Under the pieces are notes generated by a model that worked only from the letters and a program-made list of their open reading frames with translations, ran no database searches and was not told the origin of the DNA. A DNA stretch of 10,042 bases, from assembly GCA_948560485.1 (NCBI GenBank), contig CAOXUF010000054.1:252-10293 (forward strand). Direction: 5' to 3'. Both the position numbers and the translations under genes were made by a program. Of this stretch, positions 1 to 5,793 are shown piece after piece. This DNA is from an uncultured Eubacterium sp. Lineage in GTDB: Bacteria > Bacillota_A > Clostridia > Lachnospirales > Lachnospiraceae. Numbering within the stretch: position 1 is the stretch's first letter; each line of letters begins with the position of its first letter.

Positions 1-378
1 ATCGTTGTAGGATTCTATGCATTATCAAGAGTTACAGTAGGTACTACATTTATTGCATGTCTGCTTACAATTGTAGGTTACTCAATTAATGCGACAATTG
101 TTATCTTTGACAGAATTAGAGAAAATAAAGAGATTATGAAACGTGGTGATACAATGATTCAGAAGATTGATGAGAGTATTACACAGACACTTACAAGAAG
201 TATTTATACTTCATTAACAACATTTATCATGGTATTTATGATTTTCGTAATGGGTGTTTCATCTATTAGAGAATTTACATTACCATTAATGGTAGGTATC
301 GTAGCCGGTGCTTATTCATCAGTATTTATCACTGGTGCATTATGGTATATCATGAAGGGTAAGAAATACGATAAATAA
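1..378 (+). CDS. secF: Protein translocase subunit SecF, C-terminal part (5' end outside window)
   Basis: The frame is open from base 1 and ends with TAA at 376-378, giving 125 residues. SecF, with SecD, is a membrane accessory of the SecYEG translocon and uses the ion gradient to help pull exported proteins across. The visible part shows the SecF signature: VGYSIN at residues 25-30, FDRIREN at 36-42, and SLTT after the conserved Arg (R66) at 71-74. Three hydrophobic stretches (about 11-35, 68-90 and 96-118) fit the last membrane helices, and the protein ends in a short basic tail. One oddity: where the family normally has Asn-Asp-Thr, this protein reads Asn-Ala-Thr (A31), losing an intramembrane Asp implicated in proton coupling. 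Whether SecF is separate or the C-terminal half of a SecDF fusion cannot be told from this window. The identity is secure. Confidence 0.95.
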   Translation: MVVGFYALSRVTVGTTFIACLLTIVGYSINATIVIFDRIRENKEIMKRGDTMIQKIDESITQTLTRSIYTSLTTFIMVFMIFVMGVSSIREFTLPLMVGIVAGAYSSVFITGALWYIMKGKKYDK

Positions 379-392
379 TCAGAGTTAAAGTG

Positions 393-426
393 AACGGTAT
401 CACCTTACCCGGGTGGTACCGTTTTT
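393..426 (+). terminator. Intrinsic terminator after secF
   Basis: Bases 393-404 (AACGGTATCACC) pair with 412-423 (GGTGGTACCGTT) in a 12-bp stem with one T-G wobble (400-416) and a 7-base loop at 405-411. A T-run at 422-426 follows directly, and A-rich sequence lies just upstream. This is the classic shape of a factor-independent terminator, 14 bp after the secF stop. It lies only 17 bp before the chosen recJ start, so it may act as a leaky terminator or attenuator instead of a full stop. The right arm (GGGTGGTACCG) resembles the T-box core by chance; see the rejected items. Confidence 0.8.
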
Positions 427-433
427 GGCTTAT

Positions 434-439
434 GGAGAG
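434..439 (+). promoter_or_regulatory. Ribosome binding site that sets the recJ start
   Basis: GGAGAG at 434-439 lies 4 bases before ATG 444 (6 bases if only GGAG is counted). The two other in-frame starts fit less well. GTG 390 would translate the terminator stem. ATG 432 has only GGGTGG upstream, and that is buried in the stem. This supports 444 as the start. Confidence 0.65.
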
Positions 440-443
440 TATA

Positions 444-2198
444 ATGGATGAAAAGTGGTTTCTGCAGACTAAGAAAGCAGATTTTGATGAAATATCACAA
501 AAATTTAATATTAGTACAATTACAGCACGGTTAATTAGAAATAGAGATATAGTGGGTGACGAAAATATTGAAAAATATCTTAGGGGAAACATTGATAATC
601 TCAGCTCTCCATGGCTGTTTAAAGATATGGATAAGGCAGTGGATATTCTCAAAATAAAAATCAGTGATGAGAGTAAAATACGGATTATCTGCGACTATGA
701 TGTGGATGGAATCTGTTCTGGGTATATATTGTATCGTTGTCTAAAAAAACTCAGGGCAATTGTTGATATTATAGTTCCTCATCGCATTGAAGACGGTTAT
801 GGTATTAATGAGAGGTTGATTAAAAAGGCATATGATGATGGAATTGATACGATACTGACATGTGATAATGGAATTGCAGCCATCAGTCAGATAGAGTATG
901 CGAAGTCTCTGGGGATGACTGTTATAGTTACAGATCATCATGAGGTGGTATTCGAGGAAGCAGATGGAGAAAAAAAATATGTTCTTCCAAGAGCAGATGC
1001 CATTATAAATCAGAAACAGAAAGACTGTGATTATCCATTTAAGGAATTATGCGGTGCAATGGTTGCTTATCAACTGATGACGGCATTGTTTGAATCTATG
1101 GATATAGGAAAGAATTATGTCAGAAGTCTTCTTCCATATGTTGCTATGGCAACAGTCTGTGATGTCATGGAATTACAAGGCGAAAACAGAATTGTTGTAA
1201 AAGCGGGAATAGAAGCATTAAAGACCAATAATGATATAGGAATCAATGCGCTAATAGATATCTGTAAATTGAATAAAAGAAACATAGAAGCATATCACTT
1301 TGGATTTGTTCTAGGGCCCTGCCTGAATGCCAGTGGAAGACTGGATACTGCAAGAAAAGCAATGGAACTTTTAGATTGTCAGGATAAAGAAGCTGCATTT
1401 ACTTTGGCAGAAAAGTTGAAAAGGCTAAATGATGAGAGAAAAGAACTGACGGAAACAGGAACAAAAGAAGCAGCCAGAATTGCACAGCAGAGTGATGAAA
1501 AAGTATTAGTTATCTATTTGAAAGATTGTCACGAAAGTATTGCGGGAATTATTGCCGGAAGAGTCAGAGAACAGTTTCACAAACCGGTACTTGTATTAAC
1601 AGATGCAATGAATGGAGTGAAAGGTTCCGGCCGTTCTATAGAAAATTATGATATGTATGAAGAATTTTCTAAAGTAAAAGAATTATTTACTAAATTTGGC
1701 GGCCATAAAATGGCAGCGGGAGTGTCTCTGCAAAAAGAAAATATAGAGATTTTGAGAAAAAAGCTAAATGAAAATTGTAATTTGACAGAAGAAGATTTAT
1801 ATTTAAAAGTATGGATAGACATGCAACTGCCTTTAGAATGTGTTACAATGAATATGATAGAGGAATTAAAAGTGATTGGTCCGTATGGAAAAGGTAATGA
1901 GAAACCGGTTTTTGCAGAAAAAAAGTTGAAGGCAAATAAGATACAGATACTTGGAAAAAACGGAAATGTACTGCGTCTCACAATCGAGAACAGTAATTGT
2001 TATCGAATGACTGCCATGATTTTTGGCAGAGCGATGGATTTTATGGCATTTGTAAAGCATAAATTTGGACAATCAGAGATTGACAAGGCGTTAAAAGGAG
2101 AGAAAAACAATATCGAAATAATGGCTACGTATTATCCTAAAATAAATGAATATAATGGAAACAGCCAGATACAGATTATTATAGACAGATTTTGTTAG
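444..2198 (+). CDS. recJ: Single-stranded-DNA-specific exonuclease RecJ
   Basis: With ATG 444 the product has 584 residues, close to E. coli RecJ and shorter than the Bacillus form. RecJ degrades single-stranded DNA 5' to 3' in recombination and repair, using two metal ions. The DHH domain is clear: CDYDVDG at 83-89, TCDNG at 139-143, VTDHHE at 162-167, and VCD ending at D240. The DHHA1 domain follows, with LNASGRL at 294-300, HESIAGIIAGRV at 363-374, GSGRS at 394-398 and FGGHKMAAG at 418-426. The last 120 or so residues fit the OB-fold domain that grips DNA. All metal-binding residues I can place are present. The reading frame continues upstream to GTG 390, but those 18 codons (390-443) cover the terminator and do not look like a RecJ N-terminus. 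apt follows after 25 bp. Confidence 0.95.
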   Translation: MDEKWFLQTKKADFDEISQKFNISTITARLIRNRDIVGDENIEKYLRGNIDNLSSPWLFKDMDKAVDILKIKISDESKIRIICDYDVDGICSGYILYRCLKKLRAIVDIIVPHRIEDGYGINERLIKKAYDDGIDTILTCDNGIAAISQIEYAKSLGMTVIVTDHHEVVFEEADGEKKYVLPRADAIINQKQKDCDYPFKELCGAMVAYQLMTALFESMDIGKNYVRSLLPYVAMATVCDVMELQGENRIVVKAGIEALKTNNDIGINALIDICKLNKRNIEAYHFGFVLGPCLNASGRLDTARKAMELLDCQDKEAAFTLAEKLKRLNDERKELTETGTKEAARIAQQSDEKVLVIYLKDCHESIAGIIAGRVREQFHKPVLVLTDAMNGVKGSGRSIENYDMYEEFSKVKELFTKFGGHKMAAGVSLQKENIEILRKKLNENCNLTEEDLYLKVWIDMQLPLECVTMNMIEELKVIGPYGKGNEKPVFAEKKLKANKIQILGKNGNVLRLTIENSNCYRMTAMIFGRAMDFMAFVKHKFGQSEIDKALKGEKNNIEIMATYYPKINEYNGNSQIQIIIDRFC

Positions 2199-2223
2199 AA
2201 GCAGATAAAAGGAGGAACAAAAG

Positions 2224-2748
2224 ATGCATGAAGTAGAAAAATATATAAGAAGTATACCGGATTTTCCTGAACCGGATATTATATTTAGAGATATTACTAC
2301 CGTAACCCAGGATCCGGAAGGTTTAAAGGTTGCCGTTGATTCCATGGCAGAAAAGTTAAAAGATTTGGATTTTGATGTGATTGTCGGATTAGAGGCAAGA
2401 GGATTTATTTTTGGAATGCCTATTGCATATTTGCTTGGAAAATCTTTTGTTCTGGTTCGGAAAAAAGGGAAACTTCCATGTGAAACAATATCTGAAAGTT
2501 ATGATTTGGAATATGGTCAGGCTGAAATTGAAATACACACAGATGCCATTAAACCGGGGCAGAAAGTGGTGCTTGTAGATGATCTGATTGCAACAGGAGG
2601 TACAATAGAGGCTGCAATCAAGCTAATTGAACGTCTTGGAGGAGAAGTGGTTGATAATTTGTTCTTAGTGGAACTTGCAGGATTAAAGGGGAGAGAAAAA
2701 CTTTCAGATTACAGAGTAGATGCAGTTGTAACTTATGAAGGAAAATAA
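2224..2748 (+). CDS. apt: Adenine phosphoribosyltransferase
   Basis: This 174-residue cytoplasmic enzyme, of normal family length, joins adenine to PRPP to give AMP and pyrophosphate (purine salvage). The PRPP-binding motif VVLVDDLIATGGT is at residues 115-127, with the two acidic residues D119 and D120. The N-terminal IPDFPEPDIIFRDIT (11-25) is the usual APRT start that helps select adenine. GLEARGF at 55-61 and the flexible-loop region RKKGKLP at 79-85 are also typical. GGAGG at 2211-2215, 8 bases before ATG 2224, is a strong ribosome binding site. relA begins 12 bp after its stop, so the two genes are almost certainly on one mRNA. Confidence 0.97.
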   Translation: MHEVEKYIRSIPDFPEPDIIFRDITTVTQDPEGLKVAVDSMAEKLKDLDFDVIVGLEARGFIFGMPIAYLLGKSFVLVRKKGKLPCETISESYDLEYGQAEIEIHTDAIKPGQKVVLVDDLIATGGTIEAAIKLIERLGGEVVDNLFLVELAGLKGREKLSDYRVDAVVTYEGK

Positions 2749-2760
2749 AGGGATTTTAAT

Positions 2761-5043
2761 ATGGCTGAAAATAATATGAACATTAAAATTGAAAATCATG
2801 GTGTCATTCCAAAAGAAGAGGAGCAGGCAACACCGGAAGAACTCTATGCAAGATTAAATGAGAAGATTAAACATTATCATCCGTCAGCAGATGAACTGCA
2901 GATGATTGAGAAAGCTTACAATTTTGCCAGAACATCTCATGGAGACCAGAGAAGAAAGTCCGGCGAGCCATATATTATTCATCCACTTCATACAGCTTTG
3001 ATTCTTGCTGATTTAGAATTGGATAAAGAGTCTATTATGGCAGGGCTTCTTCATGATGTAATGGAGGATACTTCTGTCACAAGAGAAGTGATGATACAGG
3101 AATTTGGAGAGGAAGTGACGGATCTAGTCGATGGCGTCACAAAGCTTACCAAATTAGATTATGATGTAGACAAAGTAGAAAAGCAGGCAGAAAATCTCAG
3201 GAAGATGTTTCTTGCAATGGCAAAGGACATCAGGGTTATTTTAATTAAACTGGCGGACAGACTGCATAATATGCGTACATTAATGTATATGACACCGGAA
3301 AAGCAGAAGGAAAAGTCCAAAGAAACTATGGATATCTATGCACCAATTGCTGACAGACTTGGTATTTCTAAGATTAAGATTGAATTAGATGACCTTGCAC
3401 TGAGATATCTAGAGCCGGATAAATATCGTGAACTCGTAGTCGGCGTTCATGAACGTCTGGAGCATCGAGAAGAGTTTATGAGCAATCTGATTGCCGAGGT
3501 GGCCGGACATATTGAAAAAGCAGGAATTAAAGCTACAATAGATGGAAGAGTAAAGCATTATTTTAGTATCTATAAAAAGATGGCAATGCAGAGTAAGACT
3601 TTAGACCAGATTTATGATGTATTTGCAGTACGTATTATTGTGGATAATGTTATGGAGTGTTATGGTGCACTGGGAATTATTCATGAGAAATATACACCGG
3701 TGCCTGGACGTTTTAAAGACTATATTGCCATGCCAAAACAAAATATGTATCAGTCTCTTCACACGACATTGATTGGACCAAATGGTCAGCCTTTTGAAAT
3801 CCAGATACGTACATTTGAGATGCATAAAACTGCAGAGTATGGTATTGCAGCACATTGGAAATATAAAGAAAACATCACAGGCGACAGTGATAATGAGGAA
3901 CAGAAGATTGCCTGGTTGAGACAGATTCTTGAATGGCAGAGAGATTTGTCAGACAATCATGAATTTATTGATTTATTAAAAGACGATTTGAATATGTTTT
4001 CTGAGAGGGTGTATTGTTTTACGCCGAATGGAGATGTAAAAAATCTTCCAAGTGGTTCCACGCCGATTGATTTTGCATACAGTATTCATAGTGCTGTAGG
4101 AAATAAGATGGTAGGTGCCAGAGTTAATGGAAAGATGGTTAACATTGACTACAAGATTCAAAATGGTGACAGAGTGGAAGTTGTTACATCAAACAATTCA
4201 ACCGGACCAAGTATGGACTGGTTGAAAATTGTCAAAAGTACTCAGGCAAAAAATAAGATAAATATCTGGTTTAAACAACAGAATAAAGAAGAAAATATTT
4301 CTAAGGGAAAGGAACTCATTGAAAAATACTGCAAGGCAAAGGGAATCATTTTGTCAGATATTTTGAAGCCTGAATATATGGAGAGGGTTCGTCTGAAATA
4401 CAGTTACAAAGAATGGGATTCTCTTGTGGCATCCATTGGACACGGTGGTTTGAAAGAAGGGCAGATTGTTAATAAACTGGTGTCAGAATATGAAAAAGAT
4501 CATGCAGTGCAGGTTACAGATGAAGATGTTATCAATGCTGCCAATACTTCCAAAAATAGTAATGAGAATAGAAGAAACGGCTCTAAGAGCGGCATTATTG
4601 TTGAAGGTATGGATGATGTGGCAGTCCGTTTTTCAAAATGCTGCAGTCCTGTTCCGGGAGATGAAATTGTAGGATTTGTTACGAGAGGCAGAGGTGTTTC
4701 GATTCACAGGACAGACTGCATTAATATCATGAATCTGCCGGATATTGAGAGAGTCAGATTAATCGAAGCCAGCTGGGCTGCCGATGAGGGACAGCAGGAT
4801 GGCAGATATATGACAGAGATTGTTATTTATGCGAATAACCGTGTTGGTATTCTTACAGATTTGTCAAAGATATTTACGGAGAGAAATATCAATGTGAATA
4901 GTATTAACAGCAGAACAAGTAAGTCAGATATTGCGACAATTGCCATGACATTTGCGATTCAGGGTACCGAGGAACTCAACAGTCTGATTGCAAAAATCAG
5001 AACGATTGACAGCATTATTGATATTGAGCGAACAAGTAGTTAA
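2761..5043 (+). CDS. relA: Bifunctional (p)ppGpp synthetase/hydrolase (Rel/SpoT family)
   Basis: The 760-residue protein has the full layout of a long RSH enzyme, which makes (p)ppGpp from ATP and GDP/GTP on starved ribosomes and also degrades it. The hydrolase HD domain shows RRKSGEPYIIHP (64-75), the HDxxED motif at 98-103 (HDVMED) and LADRLHN (164-170), so hydrolase activity should be intact. The synthetase domain has YDVFAVRI (285-292), RFKDYIAMPK (317-326), YQSLHT (330-335) and EIQIRT (346-351). The RFKD motif is the RxKD form of bifunctional enzymes, not the ExDD form of monofunctional RelA. TGS spans about 412-477. A Cys-bearing zinc-finger-like region (KCCSPVPGDE, 626-635, and C653) and an ACT domain (about 684-760) follow. 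AAGGGA at 2748-2753, overlapping the apt stop, is its ribosome binding site. Two stop codons in a row (5041-5046) end it. Confidence 0.97.
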   Translation: MAENNMNIKIENHGVIPKEEEQATPEELYARLNEKIKHYHPSADELQMIEKAYNFARTSHGDQRRKSGEPYIIHPLHTALILADLELDKESIMAGLLHDVMEDTSVTREVMIQEFGEEVTDLVDGVTKLTKLDYDVDKVEKQAENLRKMFLAMAKDIRVILIKLADRLHNMRTLMYMTPEKQKEKSKETMDIYAPIADRLGISKIKIELDDLALRYLEPDKYRELVVGVHERLEHREEFMSNLIAEVAGHIEKAGIKATIDGRVKHYFSIYKKMAMQSKTLDQIYDVFAVRIIVDNVMECYGALGIIHEKYTPVPGRFKDYIAMPKQNMYQSLHTTLIGPNGQPFEIQIRTFEMHKTAEYGIAAHWKYKENITGDSDNEEQKIAWLRQILEWQRDLSDNHEFIDLLKDDLNMFSERVYCFTPNGDVKNLPSGSTPIDFAYSIHSAVGNKMVGARVNGKMVNIDYKIQNGDRVEVVTSNNSTGPSMDWLKIVKSTQAKNKINIWFKQQNKEENISKGKELIEKYCKAKGIILSDILKPEYMERVRLKYSYKEWDSLVASIGHGGLKEGQIVNKLVSEYEKDHAVQVTDEDVINAANTSKNSNENRRNGSKSGIIVEGMDDVAVRFSKCCSPVPGDEIVGFVTRGRGVSIHRTDCINIMNLPDIERVRLIEASWAADEGQQDGRYMTEIVIYANNRVGILTDLSKIFTERNINVNSINSRTSKSDIATIAMTFAIQGTEELNSLIAKIRTIDSIIDIERTSS

Positions 5044-5052
5044 TAAAAGTGC

Positions 5053-5083
5053 GGGTTTTATCCGGGAGTTTTGGATAAAGCCT
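5053..5083 (+). other. Intergenic hairpin between relA and the MBL gene
   Basis: GGGTTTTATCC (5053-5063) pairs with GGATAAAGCCT (5073-5083) in an 11-bp stem with two G-T wobbles and a 9-base loop. No T-run follows, so it is not a normal terminator on the plus strand. It sits between the tandem relA stops and the ribosome binding site of the next gene, a place where hairpins can protect an upstream mRNA 3' end or mark a processing site. That function is inferred; only the pairing is seen. Confidence 0.5.
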
Positions 5084-5094
5084 ATTGGAAATAA

Positions 5095-5100
5095 GGGAGA
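5095..5100 (+). promoter_or_regulatory. Ribosome binding site that sets the MBL gene start
   Basis: GGGAGA at 5095-5100 is 5 bases before ATG 5106. The frame also opens at TTG 5085, but that codon has no good ribosome binding site and would add seven residues that do not match the usual MBL N-terminus. The start is therefore placed at 5106. Confidence 0.65.
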
Positions 5101-5105
5101 ATAAA

Positions 5106-5726
5106 ATGACAGATATTAAAATTAGAAGTGTTCTTGTAAGTGAGTGTTATACGAATTGTTATTTATGTATGAATACGGATACAAAAGAAGGTTTTATTGT
5201 TGACCCGGGAGGAGACCAGTTAAAAATAAGTACTAATATCAGTGATATGGGCATGAAACCGACAGCAATTCTTTTGACACATGGACATTTCGATCATATT
5301 GGTGCGGTAGATTCATTGAAGCAGAGATATGATATTCCGGTTATCGCAGCCGGGGAAGAAGATATGCTGCTTGTGGATAAAAGAGCAAATCTTTCTATTA
5401 TGTTTGGTGAACCGACAACAGTGTGTGCAGACAGGTTTTTGAGAGATGGAGAGAATTTTACTGTGGCGGGAATCACGATGAAGTTTATTTTAACTCCTGG
5501 TCACACGAAAGGAAGCGGCTGCTATTATTTAGCTGAAAATGAAGTGTTATTCAGTGGTGATACTTTATTTCATGCCAGCCGTGGAAGAACAGATTTTCCG
5601 GGTGGAAGCGAAGCGGCAATTATTCGTTCAATCAAAGAAAAGTTACTGACTTTACCGGGAGAGACAGAAGTGTATCCGGGGCATATGGATATGACTACGA
5701 TAGATAGCGAAAAAATGTATTATTAA
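5106..5726 (+). CDS. MBL-fold metallohydrolase, glyoxalase II-like
   Basis: From ATG 5106 the product has 206 residues and is cytoplasmic, with no signal peptide. The metallo-beta-lactamase fold ligands are all visible: THGHFDH at 58-64 (HxHxDH), PGHT with H133, SGDTLF with D152, and PGH with H193. The linkers (DPGG at 33-36, TPGHTKGS at 130-137, GRTDFPGG at 160-167) are typical of the small hydrolases annotated as hydroxyacylglutathione hydrolase-like. These have two metals and hydrolyse thioesters or related esters; the true substrate is unknown here and glutathione may be absent in this host. The protein ends SEKMYY, a few residues earlier than I expect for this family, whose members often continue with an Asn-Pro motif. 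Such genes often sit between relA (or dtd) and hemZ in clostridia. The family call is firm, the substrate is not. Confidence 0.9.
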   Translation: MTDIKIRSVLVSECYTNCYLCMNTDTKEGFIVDPGGDQLKISTNISDMGMKPTAILLTHGHFDHIGAVDSLKQRYDIPVIAAGEEDMLLVDKRANLSIMFGEPTTVCADRFLRDGENFTVAGITMKFILTPGHTKGSGCYYLAENEVLFSGDTLFHASRGRTDFPGGSEAAIIRSIKEKLLTLPGETEVYPGHMDMTTIDSEKMYY

Positions 5727-5763
5727 AGTTGTTGATTCGATTGGTAATATAATTATTAAGGAA

Positions 5764-5793
5764 ATGAGACAGATGACAGAAGGGATTCAATGA
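5764..5793 (+). other. Nine-codon upstream ORF overlapping the hemZ start
   Basis: ATG 5764 opens a nine-residue frame (MRQMTEGIQ) that ends with TGA at 5791-5793. That stop shares the ATGA at 5790-5793 with the hemZ start codon. A second ATG lies at 5773 with AAGGA (5758-5762) ten bases upstream. The arrangement would allow translational coupling, but so short a frame could easily be chance and nothing shows that it is translated. The frame stays open back to 5704, without resembling any protein I know. Confidence 0.2.

Noticed and set aside
107..112. TTGACA inside secF as a possible -35 for recJ
   Set aside because: It encodes the conserved Phe-Asp of the SecF signature, and no good -10 lies 16-18 bp downstream.
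409..426. T-box-like core (GGGTGGTACCG) in the terminator before recJ
   Set aside because: In a T-box riboswitch the core lies on the 5' side of the terminator and follows a long leader with a specifier loop. Here it forms the 3' arm directly before the T-run, and the upstream sequence is secF coding DNA, so there is no space for a leader.
440..445. TATAAT overlapping the recJ start codon
   Set aside because: No -35 at 16-18 bp spacing (bases 416-423 are the terminator arm), and transcription from it would begin inside recJ.
4466..4672. Plus-strand open frame of 68 codons inside relA
   Set aside because: It is out of frame within the intact relA gene, across its linker and Cys-rich region, and has no ribosome binding site.
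5748..5753. Perfect TATAAT in the MBL-hemZ gap as a hemZ promoter
   Set aside because: No acceptable -35 at proper spacing (AAAGTT at 17 bp) and no TG extension directly upstream. The region is very AT-rich, so chance is likely.
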